51,556 bases of DNA from Crocinitomicaceae bacterium (GTDB lineage Bacteria; Bacteroidota; Bacteroidia; Flavobacteriales_D; Sanyastnellaceae). The translations under genes and the position numbers were made by a program. Location of the stretch: NCBI GenBank assembly GCA_002690915.1, contig NZGF01000080.1, positions 1-51,556 of the forward strand, in the 5' to 3' direction. The notes beneath the pieces were generated by a model. The model was given only the letters and a program-made list of their open reading frames with translations, was not told the origin of the DNA and did not search any database. Positions 27,678 to 37,187 of this stretch are shown one piece after another. How positions within the stretch are numbered: position 1 is the stretch's first letter; every line of letters starts with the position of its first letter.

Positions 27678-27708
27678 CAAAAGTACTTCCCGGCTTTCAC
27701 CTCTTCAA
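27678..27708 (-). promoter_or_regulatory. carA: carA promoter, with its -7 box 4 nt from the start codon
   Basis: TTG (27706-27708), 20-nt spacer, TACTTTTG (27678-27685), then CACC and ATG at 27673. Both elements and their spacing match the Bacteroidota primary promoter. Transcription would begin at or next to the A of ATG, so the mRNA should be leaderless or nearly so. Confidence 0.75.
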
Positions 27709-27767
27709 CTCTAAGGCCGCTCGATTTTTCCTCAACCTGTTCACCAACCAGCGAAAAGCGAGAAAGC

Positions 27768-27797
27768 AAAACGGGAGGCTTCGCAGCCTCCCGTTTT
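27768..27797. terminator. Terminator at the end of the ribosomal super-operon
   Basis: Perfect 13-bp arms AAAACGGGAGGCT and AGCCTCCCGTTTT around TCGC. On the minus strand it follows the rplQ stop by about 20 nt and ends in TTTT. It insulates the long ribosomal transcript from carA, whose promoter lies just beyond. Confidence 0.85.
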
Positions 27798-27818
27798 ATT
27801 ATCCTTGGTAAAAAAGGA

Positions 27819-28466
27819 TTAGCCCTTCTTCTGTTCTTCCGAGCCGTCGGCAGCCTCTTCGGCAGCAGGTGCTTCTTCAGCCGAAGCCTCAGCAGCAGGT
27901 GCTTCTTCAGCAGAAGCCTCAGCAGCAGGCGCTTCTTCAGTAGCGGCCTCAGCAGCCGGTGCTTCTTCAGCCGAAGCCTCAGCAGCCGGTGCTTCATCAA
28001 CCACAGCTTCTGTAGCTGCAACTTCAGCGGCCGGAGCAGCAGCGGCTTTCGCCCCACCACGACGTGAACGACGTGAACGCTTCTTCTTAGCTTCGGTTCC
28101 ATAGATGTCGTTGAAATCAACGAGCTCAATCATGCACATCTCAGCGTTATCGCCCAAGCGATTGCCCGTGCGAATGATGCGCGTGTAGCCCCCATCACGG
28201 CTGGCCACTTTCGGGCCCACCGAACGGAACAACTCAGAGACAGCAAACTTGTTGCCAAGAGCACTGAAAACGATACGGCGACTATGCGTCGTATCTTCTT
28301 TCGAACGCGTAACAAGCGGCTCCACGAACTGTCTCAACGCTTTCGCTTTGGCCACAGTGGTAGATATACGCTTGTGCTCAATCAGTGAGCACGCCATGTT
28401 GGACAGCATGGCCTTACGGTGTGCGGTCTTACGACCGAGATGGTTGAAATTCTTATTGTGCCGCAT
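27819..28466 (-). CDS. rplQ: 50S ribosomal protein L17 with Ala/Glu-rich repeat tail
   Basis: The first ~118 residues ([20 protein letters not shown] to ELVDFND) are ordinary bL17, which lies near the peptide exit region of the large subunit. Then follow a basic linker ([12 protein letters not shown]) and an acidic tail to residue 215 made of a repeated [10 protein letters not shown] decapeptide, encoded by a 30-bp tandem repeat. Longer L17 tails rich in Ala and Glu are known in Bacteroidota, but perfect decapeptide repetition is notable. It is the last gene of the ribosomal unit, 4 bp after rpoA, and is followed by a strong terminator. Confidence 0.96.
   Translation of the reverse strand: MRHNKNFNHLGRKTAHRKAMLSNMACSLIEHKRISTTVAKAKALRQFVEPLVTRSKEDTTHSRRIVFSALGNKFAVSELFRSVGPKVASRDGGYTRIIRTGNRLGDNAEMCMIELVDFNDIYGTEAKKKRSRRSRRGGAKAAAAPAAEVAATEAVVDEAPAAEASAEEAPAAEAATEEAPAAEASAEEAPAAEASAEEAPAAEEAADGSEEQKKG
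27871..27990 (-). repeat. rplQ: Four tandem 30-bp repeats in the rplQ tail
   Basis: Units at 27871, 27901, 27931 and 27961, each 30 bp and differing by a few bases, reading GCTTCTTCAGCCGAAGCCTC on the plus strand followed by AGCAGCAGGT or close variants. Degenerate partial units flank both sides. Being a multiple of three, copy-number change would keep the frame and vary only tail length. Confidence 0.9.
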
Positions 28467-28470
28467 GACT

Positions 28471-29463
28471 TCACTCTTTGTCGAGTTTGTATTTGCTCAC
28501 ATCCATTCCGAATGAGAGGTTTTTGTTCTCGACCAAATCCTCCAACTCCGTGAGGGACTTCTTGCCGAAGTTTCGGAATTTCAACAGGTCGTTCTTGTTG
28601 TAGCTCACCAATTCGCCCAACGACTCGATGTCGGCTGCCTTCAGGCAGTTCAACGCACGAACGCTGAGGTCCATATCGCTAAGCTTCGTCTTGAGCAATT
28701 GGCGCATATGCAAACTGGTTTCATCAAATTCCTCCACTTCAACGCGCTCCTCCAATTCAAGAGAAATACGCTCGTCGCTGAACAGCATGAAATGTTGAAT
28801 CAAAATCTTCGCTGACTCCTGCAAGGCATCCTTTGGAGAAATGCTGCCGTCGCACTCGAGGTGCAGGACGAGCTTCTCGTAGTCAGTGCGTTGCTCAACA
28901 CGGTAGTTCTCCACTTCGTATTGGACGTTGCGGATGGGCGTGAAGATGGAATCCATGGCGATCGTGCCGAGAGATGTCCCTTCGCGCTTATTCTCTTCAG
29001 CTTGAACGTAGCCACGGCCTTTGCCGATGTTCAATTCCAAGGTCATCGAGACCGACTCATCCATGTTACAGATGACTTGGTCCGGGTTCATAACTTGGAA
29101 CGCAGAAGTAAACTGACCGATGTCGCCCGCGGTGAAGGCTTTTTGACCACTGACCTTTACTGTCACGGTTTCACCATCAGTGCCTTCGATTTGACGCTTG
29201 AAGCGGACTTGCTTCAGGTTGAGAATCATTTCGGTCACATCCTCTTGGACGCCCTTAACGGTGCTGTATTCGTGCTCAACGCCATCGATCTTCACGCTTG
29301 TGATGGCGTGGCCTTCTAAAGAAGACAATAAGATGCGTCTCAACGCATTACCTACGGTGATACCAAAACCTGGCTCAAGGGGTCGGAATTCAAAAGTGCC
29401 ATTGAACTCCGTAGAGTCCAACATAATCACTTTGTCTGGTTTCTGGAAATCTAGAATTGCCAT
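28471..29463 (-). CDS. rpoA: RNA polymerase alpha subunit
   Basis: The 330-residue alpha subunit nucleates assembly of RNA polymerase. The N-terminal dimerisation domain contains [19 protein letters not shown]; the C-terminal domain (about 255-320), which contacts upstream DNA and activators, has the helix-hairpin-helix [16 protein letters not shown]. Length and sequence are standard. It lies between rpsD (18 bp) and rplQ (4 bp), the usual alpha-operon position. Confidence 0.97.
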   Translation of the reverse strand: MAILDFQKPDKVIMLDSTEFNGTFEFRPLEPGFGITVGNALRRILLSSLEGHAITSVKIDGVEHEYSTVKGVQEDVTEMILNLKQVRFKRQIEGTDGETVTVKVSGQKAFTAGDIGQFTSAFQVMNPDQVICNMDESVSMTLELNIGKGRGYVQAEENKREGTSLGTIAMDSIFTPIRNVQYEVENYRVEQRTDYEKLVLHLECDGSISPKDALQESAKILIQHFMLFSDERISLELEERVEVEEFDETSLHMRQLLKTKLSDMDLSVRALNCLKAADIESLGELVSYNKNDLLKFRNFGKKSLTELEDLVENKNLSFGMDVSKYKLDKE

Positions 29464-29481
29464 GTGTCTCAGGTTTTTGGA

Positions 29482-30087
29482 TTACTTCGAGTACAATTCG
29501 ACGATGAGCGACTCCTTAATGTTCTCAGGAATTTGCTCACGCGTTGGTATGCTGATAAAAGTGCCGGACATGTTCTGCGTGTTCCAGTCCAACCACTCCA
29601 ATCGCTTGGGGGCTGAACCGAGTGCGCTAGTGATCGCCGTCATTGACTTGCTCTTCTCACGCACAGCCACGACGTCACCAGGACGCAAGCGGTACGAGGG
29701 GATGTTGACCACGTGGCCATTCACCATGATGTGACGGTGCGTGACAAACTGTCGCGCTCCACGGCGGGAGTTTGAGATGCCCAAGCGGAACACCACGTTG
29801 TCCAATCGGCTTTCGCAAAATTGGAGCAAAATCTCACCGGTGATGCCGGGTCGGGCGTTGGCTTGCTTAAACATGTTGGAGAACTGTTTCTCTAGGATTC
29901 CGTAAGTGTACTTTGCCTTTTGCTTCTCAGCGAGCTGTACAGAATATTCAGATTCCTTCTTTCGGCGGCGGGTATTGCCGTGCTGGCCTGGGCCATACGG
30001 GCGGCGCTCGAGCGCTTTATCTGGGCCGAAGATCGCCTCCTTAAATCGGCGGCTGATTTTTGATTTGGGTCCGCGGTAACGTGCCAT
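29482..30087 (-). CDS. rpsD: 30S ribosomal protein S4
   Basis: uS4 binds 16S rRNA early in 30S assembly and helps decoding accuracy. The 201-residue protein begins [15 protein letters not shown] and has the S4 RNA-binding domain at about 92-155 ([26 protein letters not shown]). The N-terminal zinc-cysteine cluster of some homologues is absent, as in many Bacteroidota. In E. coli S4 represses the alpha operon; whether it does so here is unknown, though a small hairpin lies two genes upstream. Confidence 0.97.
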   Translation of the reverse strand: MARYRGPKSKISRRFKEAIFGPDKALERRPYGPGQHGNTRRRKKESEYSVQLAEKQKAKYTYGILEKQFSNMFKQANARPGITGEILLQFCESRLDNVVFRLGISNSRRGARQFVTHRHIMVNGHVVNIPSYRLRPGDVVAVREKSKSMTAITSALGSAPKRLEWLDWNTQNMSGTFISIPTREQIPENIKESLIVELYSK

Positions 30088-30121
30088 ATCGGATTACTGT
30101 TCTTAGGTTCGACGATGAGAA

Positions 30122-30505
30122 TTATACGCGACGACGCTTTGGTGGGCGGCATCCGTTGTGCGGGAATGGTGTGGCATCGACGATTTCGATGATTTCAATT
30201 CCCATGTTGTGCAAGGCGCGCATGGCACTCTCGCGGCCCGCTCCTGGACCCTTTACAAATGCTCGGATTTTTCGCAATCCGAGGTCGTGCGCTTCGCGAC
30301 CACAATCTTCAGCAGCAACCTGTGCAGCATAGGGCGTGTTTTTCTTGGAGCCCCGGAAACCCATCTTCCCGGCGCTTGACCATGAAATCACTTGGCCACT
30401 GTTGTTGGTCAGCGAAATGATAATGTTGTTGAAGGATGAGTGGATGTGGGCTTGGCCTGTGGCCTCCACAACGACTTTCTTCTTTTTCTTGACGTTCTTC
30501 GCCAT
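30122..30505 (-). CDS. rpsK: 30S ribosomal protein S11
   Basis: uS11 lies in the 30S platform and helps form the mRNA exit path. The 127-residue protein has a Lys-rich start ([10 protein letters not shown]) and the conserved core [30 protein letters not shown] and the basic end [11 protein letters not shown]. It follows rpsM after 49 bp, the largest gap in the operon, which contains a perfect small hairpin. Confidence 0.97.
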   Translation of the reverse strand: MAKNVKKKKKVVVEATGQAHIHSSFNNIIISLTNNSGQVISWSSAGKMGFRGSKKNTPYAAQVAAEDCGREAHDLGLRKIRAFVKGPGAGRESAMRALHNMGIEIIEIVDATPFPHNGCRPPKRRRV

Positions 30506-30526
30506 CGTCTTAATTTTTAGGTGATC

Positions 30527-30542
30527 AGTTCCACAGGGAACT
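30527..30542 (-). other. Small perfect hairpin between rpsM and rpsK
   Basis: On the minus strand AGTTCC, CTGT, GGAACT: a 6-bp stem with a 4-nt loop. No T run follows directly, so it is not a standard terminator. It could be an RNA processing or autoregulation site within the alpha operon; nothing else supports a particular role. Confidence 0.4.
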
Positions 30543-30554
30543 CAATGAATGCGA

Positions 30555-30923
30555 TTATTTCTTCTTGTTCGCGACTGTCTTACGCTTGCCCTTCCGGGTG
30601 CGTGAGTTATTCTTTGTGCGCTGTCCACGTAACGGCAGGCCGTTACGGTGGCGGATGCCTCGGTAGCTTCCAATATCCATCAAACGCTTGATGTGAGATT
30701 GAACTTCCGAACGCAACTCCCCTTCCACTTTAAAGCTCGTGGAAATGGCGTTACGGACCGCACCGACTTCATCATCGGTCCAGTCTTCAACTTTCTTGTC
30801 TTCTGACACTTCACATTCCGAGAGCAATTGAGAGGCTCGGCTACGGCCAATTCCGTAGATGTAAGTGAGTGCAATCACACCCCGCTTGTTGCGAGGAATA
30901 TCGATACCAGCTATACGTGCCAT
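30555..30923 (-). CDS. rpsM: 30S ribosomal protein S13
   Basis: uS13 contacts the large subunit and the P-site tRNA from the 30S head. I place the start at the ATG giving [15 protein letters not shown], the universal N-terminus, for 122 residues; a start seven codons earlier is open but not conserved. The middle has the helix-two-turn-helix ([13 protein letters not shown]) and the C-terminus the basic tail [20 protein letters not shown], which reaches the tRNA. Confidence 0.97.
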   Translation of the reverse strand: MARIAGIDIPRNKRGVIALTYIYGIGRSRASQLLSECEVSEDKKVEDWTDDEVGAVRNAISTSFKVEGELRSEVQSHIKRLMDIGSYRGIRHRNGLPLRGQRTKNNSRTRKGKRKTVANKKK

Positions 30924-30949
30924 GGGCGATGGGTTTGGCGACATCAGGA

Positions 30950-31066
30950 TTAACCCTGACGTTGCTTCATTTTAGGATTCTTCTTATTAATGACGTATAA
31001 GCGTCCTTTCCGACGAACAATCTTGCAGTCGGCGGTACGCTTTTTGAGTGAAGCACGGGTTTTCAT
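30950..31066 (-). CDS. rpmJ: 50S ribosomal protein L36
   Basis: A 38-residue protein, [20 protein letters not shown] followed by [18 protein letters not shown]. This is bL36, the smallest protein of the large subunit, placed as usual between infA and rpsM. Only one of the cysteines of the zinc-binding form remains (Cys14), so it is the zinc-independent type commonly seen in Bacteroidota. Confidence 0.96.
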   Translation of the reverse strand: MKTRASLKKRTADCKIVRRKGRLYVINKKNPKMKQRQG

Positions 31067-31073
31067 AGTGCAA

Positions 31074-31295
31074 TTATTTCTTGTATCTGAACGAGATTCG
31101 GCCTTTGGTCAAGTCGTATGGAGACATATCCACTCGCACGCGGTCACCAGGCAAGATTTTGATGTAATACATCCGCATCTTTCCTGAAATGTGGGCCGTG
31201 ATGATGTGCCCGTTTTCCAATTCAACTCGGAACATTGCGTTGGACAATGCTTCGAGGATGGTGCCATCTTGCGTTATGGACGCTTGTTTCGCCAT
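31074..31295 (-). CDS. infA: Translation initiation factor IF-1
   Basis: IF-1 occupies the 30S A site during initiation. The 73-residue protein is a single OB-fold: [19 protein letters not shown], then [20 protein letters not shown] and [20 protein letters not shown]. Standard length and position, 29 bp after map and 7 bp before rpmJ. Confidence 0.97.
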   Translation of the reverse strand: MAKQASITQDGTILEALSNAMFRVELENGHIITAHISGKMRMYYIKILPGDRVRVDMSPYDLTKGRISFRYKK

Positions 31296-31324
31296 ATGAT
31301 TTAATCTCTAGTTAGAATATCGTT

Positions 31325-32113
31325 TTAGTGTTGTAAGACTTTTTCTATTTCGTCAAAACTTGAGAGAACGTCCGCTTGGTCCTTGCGCACGACGACGTCA
31401 TGTTCGAAGTGCGCACTCACCTTGCGATCTGCCGTCACAATCGTCCAGCCGTCTTCCATGTGAAAGACCTCCTTCCGACCAAGGTTAATCATGGGCTCAA
31501 TGGCTAAAACCATTCCGTCCATTAAACGCGGACCGTTACCGCGCCGTCCGTAGTTGGGGACTTCCGGTGCTTCGTGCAACGAACGACCCAACCCGTGACC
31601 AACCAATTCTCGAACTACTCCGTAACCGTTTTTCTCGGCATGTTGCTGGCAAGCGAAACCGATATCGCCGATTCGCTTCCCGACCACAGCTTGCTCAATT
31701 GCAAGCCGGAGGCATTCTTTGGTGACGTCTAGCAGCTGCTGAACCTCTGGAGCAATGTCGCCCACCGCAAAGGTGTACGCACTGTCTCCGTAAAATTCAT
31801 TCTTCAACACTCCACAATCGATGGACACGATGTCCCCTTCTTCCAAAGGCCGATTGTCTGGAATGCCATGCACAACCGCTTCATTGACGGATGTGCATAA
31901 GGAATTCGGAAATCCTCCGTATCCTTTGAAGCCAGGTTCTGCGCCGAAATCGCGAATGAATTCTTCCGCGATTGCGTCCAGTTCCAGTGTTGTGACCCCC
32001 GGACGAATCCGACTGGCCACAGCAGCTAACGTTTTCCCTACAAGCAAAGAACTTTCCCGAAGGAGCTCGACCTCATCGTCCGTTTTGATATGCACGCGTC
32101 GGCCGAAACCCAT
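31325..32113 (-). CDS. map: Methionine aminopeptidase, type I
   Basis: Removes the initiator methionine from nascent proteins in the cytoplasm. The 262-residue enzyme has the five metal ligands in order: Asp in VSIDCGV, Asp in YGDSAYTF, His in VGHGLGR, Glu in AIEPMIN and Glu in AHFEHDVVV. The NEAVVHGIPDNRPL segment holds the catalytic histidine. It starts 6 bp after secY, the usual spc-operon order (secY-map-infA) in this phylum. Confidence 0.97.
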   Translation of the reverse strand: MGFGRRVHIKTDDEVELLRESSLLVGKTLAAVASRIRPGVTTLELDAIAEEFIRDFGAEPGFKGYGGFPNSLCTSVNEAVVHGIPDNRPLEEGDIVSIDCGVLKNEFYGDSAYTFAVGDIAPEVQQLLDVTKECLRLAIEQAVVGKRIGDIGFACQQHAEKNGYGVVRELVGHGLGRSLHEAPEVPNYGRRGNGPRLMDGMVLAIEPMINLGRKEVFHMEDGWTIVTADRKVSAHFEHDVVVRKDQADVLSSFDEIEKVLQH

Positions 32114-32119
32114 TTCAGA

Positions 32120-33469
32120 TTATCCCGTAATACCACCCACAGGAGACTGCGGACGGCCGCGCAATTTTCCGGACTTCATCAAACCGTCGTAATGACGGGA
32201 GAGCAGATAGCTCTCGATTTGTTGAAGGGTATCCAGAATGACCCCCACCATGATCAACAGCGACGTACCGCCGAAGAAAATGGAGAAGCCTTGCGCTTTT
32301 GTTAAACCGAGGCTGAACACGATTGCCGGTAAAATAGCAATCAAGGCCAGCATTAAAGAACCAGGCAACGTGACGTTGGACAACACGCGCTCCAAGAAAT
32401 CCGCCGTGGGCTTTCCTGGCTTCACGCCTGGAACAAAACTGTTTTGACGCTTCAAGTCATCCGCCATTTGGTTGGGGTTGACCGTAATCGCCGTGTAGAA
32501 GTAGGTAAACACCACAATCATTACGAAGAAGATCAGGTTATACCACAGTCCGTTGAAGTCAGAAAGACTTTGCAATGCTGCATTGTCTTGGAACGTCGCG
32601 CTTTGTGTCAAATACAACGGCACGAACATGATTGCTTGAGCGAAAATGATTGGCATCACACCCGCTGAATTGACCTTCAATGGAATGTAGCTACGTGCAC
32701 CCTCACCTTGCGGGAGCTGTGAGCCGCCCGCCTGCATCTTGGCCATCTGGACAGGAACCTTGCGCAAAGCCTGCACCAAGGCAACACTCGCGCCGATGAC
32801 AATCAACAAGAAAGCAATTTCTACCAGAAAGAAGAACACCGATGTATCCGGGTGGATAAATTCTTGGATGATGGCCTGTGGAAAGGTAGCTATGATACCG
32901 ATCATGATGAGCAAGGAAATACCGTTGCCCACGCCTTTATCGGTAATACGCTCGCCCAACCACATAATAACGAGCGTTGAACAAACCAAAATCAAGACCG
33001 CGCTGAACCACCAAAATGTTGATGGGTCCGCAACAGCTCCAGGAACACCCGCAACCGAAGTAGCGAGGTAGCCAGGCGCTTGTACCAATGTAATTGCGAT
33101 GGTTAAGAAACGCGTATACTGGTTGATTTTCTTTCGCCCGCTTTCTCCTTCAGCTTGCATCTTTTGAACCGCAGGCACAGCAATGCCCAACAGCTGAAAA
33201 ATAATCGACGCCGAGATGTAGGGCATTATGCCTAAAGCAAAGATTGAGGCACGCGTGAAAGCTCCACCCGTGAACAAGGACAACAAGTCGCCCAAACCGC
33301 CGCTTCCGGACTGCGCCATTTGCTCAGCCAGAACGTCGCTGTTTACACCAGGGATCACGATGAATGAGCCAATTCGGTAAACCAAAATCAAGCCCAAGGT
33401 TATGCCCAACTTCTGGCGCAACTCATCGTGCTTCCAGATATTCGAGATTTGAGTGAAAAAATTCTTCAT
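32120..33469 (-). CDS. secY: Protein translocase subunit SecY
   Basis: The central pore of the Sec channel in the cytoplasmic membrane. The 449-residue protein has about ten transmembrane segments, beginning with LGITLGLILVYRIGSFIVIPGV. The plug region (LLSLFTGGAFTRASIFALGI) and MPYISASIIFQLL are conserved. The conserved cytoplasmic loop with SFVPGVKPGKPTADFLERVL binds SecA and ribosome. Upstream rplO is 11 bp away. All T9SS cargo and lipoproteins in the window would first use this channel. Confidence 0.97.
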   Translation of the reverse strand: MKNFFTQISNIWKHDELRQKLGITLGLILVYRIGSFIVIPGVNSDVLAEQMAQSGSGGLGDLLSLFTGGAFTRASIFALGIMPYISASIIFQLLGIAVPAVQKMQAEGESGRKKINQYTRFLTIAITLVQAPGYLATSVAGVPGAVADPSTFWWFSAVLILVCSTLVIMWLGERITDKGVGNGISLLIMIGIIATFPQAIIQEFIHPDTSVFFFLVEIAFLLIVIGASVALVQALRKVPVQMAKMQAGGSQLPQGEGARSYIPLKVNSAGVMPIIFAQAIMFVPLYLTQSATFQDNAALQSLSDFNGLWYNLIFFVMIVVFTYFYTAITVNPNQMADDLKRQNSFVPGVKPGKPTADFLERVLSNVTLPGSLMLALIAILPAIVFSLGLTKAQGFSIFFGGTSLLIMVGVILDTLQQIESYLLSRHYDGLMKSGKLRGRPQSPVGGITG

Positions 33470-33480
33470 CTGTCAGGGGA

Positions 33481-33927
33481 TTATGCTTCGGTGGCTTCAC
33501 CGCCAGCTGCTTCGATAGCAGCTTTCGCAGATGCTGAAAATTTGTGTGCTGTCACAGGTACCCCTGTCTTCAGCTCTCCTCTTCCGAGGATTTTGACCAA
33601 ATCACGCTTTCCGGCCAAGCCGTTTTCCATGAGGTCATTTAGGGTGACTGCTTTGAGCTTCTTGCGGTCGATCAATTCCTGGAGGGTGTCCAAGTTGATG
33701 CCTTTGTATTCCACGCGGTTCGGATTGGTGAAACCGAACTTAGGTACGCGGCGCTGGAGAGGCTGTTGCCCACCTTCAAAACCGATTTTACTCTTGTAGC
33801 CGGAACGCGACTTCGCGCCTTTGTGACCACGGGTTGAGGTGCCTCCGTGTCCGGAGCCTTCACCGCGACCAACTCGCTTGCGCTGTTTCCGAGAACCATC
33901 TGCTGGCTTGAGATTGCTGAGATTCAT
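33481..33927 (-). CDS. rplO: 50S ribosomal protein L15
   Basis: uL15, a late assembly protein of the large subunit. 148 residues; Gly/Arg-rich N-terminal extension ([20 protein letters not shown]) that threads into 23S rRNA, then a globular domain ending in [20 protein letters not shown]. Standard length, between rpmD and secY. Confidence 0.97.
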   Translation of the reverse strand: MNLSNLKPADGSRKQRKRVGRGEGSGHGGTSTRGHKGAKSRSGYKSKIGFEGGQQPLQRRVPKFGFTNPNRVEYKGINLDTLQELIDRKKLKAVTLNDLMENGLAGKRDLVKILGRGELKTGVPVTAHKFSASAKAAIEAAGGEATEA

Positions 33928-33947
33928 GGCTTATGCTGGTTAATGAT

Positions 33948-34127
33948 TTATAGTTCTTCGACCGTGACGAGGTGGCTCACCTTTCGGACCATGCCCAAAA
34001 TCTGTGCTGTGGCTTCATGCTCGACAGGGTTGTGTAATTTCTTGATTCCGAGGGCCTCGATGGTGGCCTTCTGACGCTTAGGGCGGTTGATCGCACTGCG
34101 CACTTGGGTGATTTTGATTTTTCCCAT
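33948..34127 (-). CDS. rpmD: 50S ribosomal protein L30
   Basis: A 59-residue reading frame: [20 protein letters not shown], then [17 protein letters not shown] and a C-terminal [13 protein letters not shown]. This is uL30, in its usual place between rpsE (11 bp) and rplO (20 bp). The ferredoxin-like fold and the conserved ALGIKKLH leave little doubt. Confidence 0.96.
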   Translation of the reverse strand: MGKIKITQVRSAINRPKRQKATIEALGIKKLHNPVEHEATAQILGMVRKVSHLVTVEEL

Positions 34128-34138
34128 GGTATTCGAGA

Positions 34139-34678
34139 TTAACCGTTAAACACTTTATGCACAGAGATGCCGCGCAACTGGGCGATGTCCTTAGCACTTC
34201 GCAATTCCTGCAAAGCGTTGAACGTTGCCTTCACCACGTTGTGTGGATTGCTTGAACCCAGTGACTTGGCAAGAACGTCCTTTATGCCTGCGCTCTCCAA
34301 CACGGCGCGCATCGCACCACCGGCGATAACACCTGTACCAGGAGATGCTGGTCGTATCATGACGTGCGCTCCAGCAAACTTCATTTCCTGCGCGTGCGGG
34401 ATCGTACCGTTCACCAATGGCACTTCAATCATATTCTTCTTGGCGTCTTCGATGCCTTTCTGAATGGCGGTTGCCACTTCACGGCTCTTGCCCAAACCAT
34501 GGCCTACACGGCCTTTCTCGTCGCCGACGACCATGATTGAGCTGAAGCTGAACGTACGGCCGCCTTTGGTGGTCTTCGCCACGCGGTTGATGCCCACTAG
34601 GCGCTCCTTCAAATCGGGATCTCCGGTTCGTGATTGCTGCTGGTTGTCGCGGCCTTTTCGTTGTTGACGTTGTTCCAT
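34139..34678 (-). CDS. rpsE: 30S ribosomal protein S5
   Basis: uS5 sits on the 30S solvent side near the mRNA entry and affects decoding fidelity. 179 residues; double-stranded RNA-binding-like N-terminal part ([34 protein letters not shown]) and C-terminal domain with [19 protein letters not shown]. The first ~15 residues are rich in Gln and Arg. No deviations at conserved positions were noticed. Confidence 0.97.
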   Translation of the reverse strand: MEQRQQRKGRDNQQQSRTGDPDLKERLVGINRVAKTTKGGRTFSFSSIMVVGDEKGRVGHGLGKSREVATAIQKGIEDAKKNMIEVPLVNGTIPHAQEMKFAGAHVMIRPASPGTGVIAGGAMRAVLESAGIKDVLAKSLGSSNPHNVVKATFNALQELRSAKDIAQLRGISVHKVFNG

Positions 34679-34684
34679 CTTTCC

Positions 34685-35035
34685 TTAGAATTTAAGCCCG
34701 GCTTCGCGAGCAGCTTCTGCCAGGGACTTCACCCTGCCGTGATACAAATAGCCATTTCTGTCGAAAACGACGGATTCAATTCCTGCAGCTTTGGCCTTTT
34801 CAGCGATCATCTTACCAACGGCTGCGGCTTGGTCCAACTTGGGACCATTCACGTCATCGGTACCCAATGAACCGGCTGCAGCCAACGTCCGACCTTCTCG
34901 GTCGTCGATGATCTGCGCATAAATCTGCTTATTACTGCGGAAAACAGACAGCCGCGGACATTCCTGCGTGCCATGGACCTTTCCACGGACGCGGCGCTTG
35001 ATGCGGTTACGTGAGAATGTTTTTTTCGTTCCCAT
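34685..35035 (-). CDS. rplR: 50S ribosomal protein L18
   Basis: uL18 binds 5S rRNA in the central protuberance. 116 residues with the basic start [19 protein letters not shown], the core [18 protein letters not shown] and the end [17 protein letters not shown]. Lies between rplF and rpsE with 9- and 6-bp gaps. Confidence 0.97.
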   Translation of the reverse strand: MGTKKTFSRNRIKRRVRGKVHGTQECPRLSVFRSNKQIYAQIIDDREGRTLAAAGSLGTDDVNGPKLDQAAAVGKMIAEKAKAAGIESVVFDRNGYLYHGRVKSLAEAAREAGLKF

Positions 35036-35044
35036 TGTTCTCGA

Positions 35045-35596
35045 TTATTTAGCGGCGGTCTTACCAGCCTTGCGACGAATCTGTTCACCGGCGTAACGAA
35101 TACCTTTGCCTTTGTAAGGCTCGGGCTTGCGCAACGAGCGAATCTTGGCAGCAACCGTGCCGATAAGCTGCTTATCGTGCGAGGTCAATTCCACATAGGG
35201 ATTCTCCCCTTTCTTCGTTTCGGCCTTCAACTTAATTTCTTCAGGCAAGCGCAGAATGATTTGGTGGCTGTAACCCAGCGACAACGTCAAATCTTGTCCT
35301 GCAGAGGAGGCACGGTATCCCACACCTACCAATTCCAAGCGGATAGTATATCCTTTGGACACGCCCTCAACCATGTTATTCACAAGAGCGCGGTACAATC
35401 CGTGCTTTGAACGGTGATTCTTGTGGTCAGAATTTCGAGTGAGAGTCACAACATTATCATTCAACTCGACACCGATTTCAGAATCGATTGTCTGCTCCAA
35501 TTCCCCTTTCGGGCCTTTTACCTTGACTAAAGCACCGTCAATCGTCACTGTGACGCCTTCTGGTACTTCAATGGGTGCTTTTCCTATCCGTGACAT
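35045..35596 (-). CDS. rplF: 50S ribosomal protein L6
   Basis: uL6 lies near the factor-binding centre of the large subunit. 183 residues forming two repeated domains: SRIGKAPIEVPEGVTVTI at the start and KKGENPYVELTSHDKQLIG in the second half, ending with the signature EPYKGKGIRYAGE. Standard length. Confidence 0.97.
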   Translation of the reverse strand: MSRIGKAPIEVPEGVTVTIDGALVKVKGPKGELEQTIDSEIGVELNDNVVTLTRNSDHKNHRSKHGLYRALVNNMVEGVSKGYTIRLELVGVGYRASSAGQDLTLSLGYSHQIILRLPEEIKLKAETKKGENPYVELTSHDKQLIGTVAAKIRSLRKPEPYKGKGIRYAGEQIRRKAGKTAAK

Positions 35597-35614
35597 AATG
35601 CTCTTCCTTTCTTA

Positions 35615-36013
35615 TCAGTAAACGGTGCAAATGACTTCGCCGCCGATGTTCATCTTGCGGGCTTCTTTGTCTGTCATCAACCCCTTTGAGGTGGAAATAA
35701 TGCTAACACCTAGACCATTCAATACGCGCGGGAGATCTCCCGAGCTAGCGTACTGACGCAAACCAGGCGTAGAAACGCGCTGCAATTGTGTGATAGCAGG
35801 TCGCTTCGTCTTACCGTCGTAGCGCAAAGCAATCTTAATGGTGCCTTGGTGTCCTGCATCGTCGAACTTATAATTTAGGATATACCCCTTATCAAATAGG
35901 ATACGGGTCATTTCCTTTTTCATGCTAGAGGCTGGAATCTCCACGACTTTGTGACCTGCCATCTGCGCGTTGCGGATGCGAGTCAGGTAATCTGCGATCG
36001 GATCAGTATTCAT
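35615..36013 (-). CDS. rpsH: 30S ribosomal protein S8
   Basis: uS8 binds the central domain of 16S rRNA and in E. coli represses the spc operon. 132 residues with N-terminal [20 protein letters not shown] and the C-terminal signature [15 protein letters not shown] and GGEVICTVY. Whether it regulates this single long operon is not known. Confidence 0.97.
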   Translation of the reverse strand: MNTDPIADYLTRIRNAQMAGHKVVEIPASSMKKEMTRILFDKGYILNYKFDDAGHQGTIKIALRYDGKTKRPAITQLQRVSTPGLRQYASSGDLPRVLNGLGVSIISTSKGLMTDKEARKMNIGGEVICTVY

Positions 36014-36034
36014 AATCTTCAGTCTATTCGTGGG

Positions 36035-36304
36035 TTACCAACTTGCTTTCTTAACGCCTGGGATTTTCCCGGCCAACGCCATCTTACGGAACAACACGCG
36101 TGAGATTCCGAATTGCCGCATGTAACCACGAGGGCGACCCGTAATCTGACAACGGTTGTGCATGCGCACAGCTGCGCTGTTAGGTGGAAGCTTCTGTAGT
36201 CCTTCCCAATCTCCAGCAGCTTTCAATGCAGAACGCTTTTCAGCGTACTTCGCTACCATCCGAGCTCGCTTGCGCTCACGCGCTTTCATCGATTCTTTTG
36301 CCAT
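36035..36304 (-). CDS. rpsN: 30S ribosomal protein S14
   Basis: uS14 of the 30S head. I place the start at ATG 36304 (89 residues, [17 protein letters not shown]); the frame is open upstream, but that part is antisense to no conserved protein and overlaps rplE. The C-terminal [19 protein letters not shown] is diagnostic. It is the zinc-free form: the CxxC pairs of the short type are missing. Confidence 0.96.
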   Translation of the reverse strand: MAKESMKARERKRARMVAKYAEKRSALKAAGDWEGLQKLPPNSAAVRMHNRCQITGRPRGYMRQFGISRVLFRKMALAGKIPGVKKASW

Positions 36305-36308
36305 CTTA

Positions 36309-36860
36309 CTACTTTTTGAAAGGGAATCCAAAACCTTCGAGCAGCGCTTGCGCTTCCTCGTCGGTGTTTGCTGTGGTGACAATCGTGATATCCATTCCAT
36401 TAAAGAACTTCACCTCGTCCAGATTGATTTCTGGGAAAATGACCTGTTCCTTCACGCCAAAGGTGAAGTTTCCGCGGCCATCAAATCCCTTGGTCTTCAC
36501 TCCTTGGAAGTCCCGGGTACGGGGCAATGAAATAGCGATTAAACGATCCAAAAATTCATACATGCGATCGCGACGCAGTGTGACGCGCGCACCAATGGGC
36601 ATCCCCTTACGCAACTTAAAATTGGACACATCCTTCGTCGAAATGGTTTTCACCGCCTTCTGACCCGCCACGCGTGTCATCTCATCGGTTGCGTACTCGA
36701 CTATCTTCTTGTCTGCGATAGCCTTTCCGAGGCCTTGGTTCAGGCAAATCTTGGTGACGCGGGGTACCTGCATCACACTTTTGTACTCAAAGCGCTCCTT
36801 GAGCGAGGGTACAATTTCCTCAGCGTACTGAGTCTGGAGTCGTGGAACGTAACTCATCAC
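36309..36860 (-). CDS. rplE: 50S ribosomal protein L5
   Basis: uL5 binds 5S rRNA and contacts P-site tRNA and 30S S13. 183 residues with [32 protein letters not shown] and the C-terminal [20 protein letters not shown]. Its ATG overlaps the rplX stop by 4 bp, implying coupled translation. Confidence 0.97.
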   Translation of the reverse strand: MMSYVPRLQTQYAEEIVPSLKERFEYKSVMQVPRVTKICLNQGLGKAIADKKIVEYATDEMTRVAGQKAVKTISTKDVSNFKLRKGMPIGARVTLRRDRMYEFLDRLIAISLPRTRDFQGVKTKGFDGRGNFTFGVKEQVIFPEINLDEVKFFNGMDITIVTTANTDEEAQALLEGFGFPFKK

Positions 36861-37177
36861 TTCAGTTCCTCATTGGTTTTCTTAGAATAACGAACAAGCT
36901 TTCCATCGTCTCCACGACGACGTCCAACTCGGGTTGCATTGCCTGCGGCATCAACAACCATCACATTGGAAATGTGCATACTCGCCTCGACACTTTCAAT
37001 CCCTCCTTGTGGGTTGGCTGGTCCAGGCTTTACGTGCTTTTTTACCATATTGACTCCCTCGATCTTCACCCGATCGGTCTTGCGGTCAACTGACAAGACA
37101 ATTCCCTGCTTGCCTTTGCTTCCGCCTGCAATCACCTTTACGGTATCTCCTTTTTTGACTTTTACTCGCTTAAACAT
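36857..37177 (-). CDS. rplX: 50S ribosomal protein L24
   Basis: uL24 starts assembly of the large subunit. 106 residues from ATG 37177, chosen because the KOW domain begins there ([20 protein letters not shown]); an earlier ATG at 37216 would overlap rplN. The motif [18 protein letters not shown] is conserved. Confidence 0.96.
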   Translation of the reverse strand: MFKRVKVKKGDTVKVIAGGSKGKQGIVLSVDRKTDRVKIEGVNMVKKHVKPGPANPQGGIESVEASMHISNVMVVDAAGNATRVGRRRGDDGKLVRYSKKTNEELK

Positions 37178-37187
37178 GTTCTTCGAA

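Noticed and set aside
27871-27990. Repeats considered as a CRISPR array
   Set aside because: The units are directly adjacent with no spacers and are coding.
27674-28129. A 152-residue N-terminal extension of carA
   Set aside because: The extra part is an out-of-frame reading of the rplQ repeat tract, crosses a terminator and the carA promoter, and has no match to CarA.
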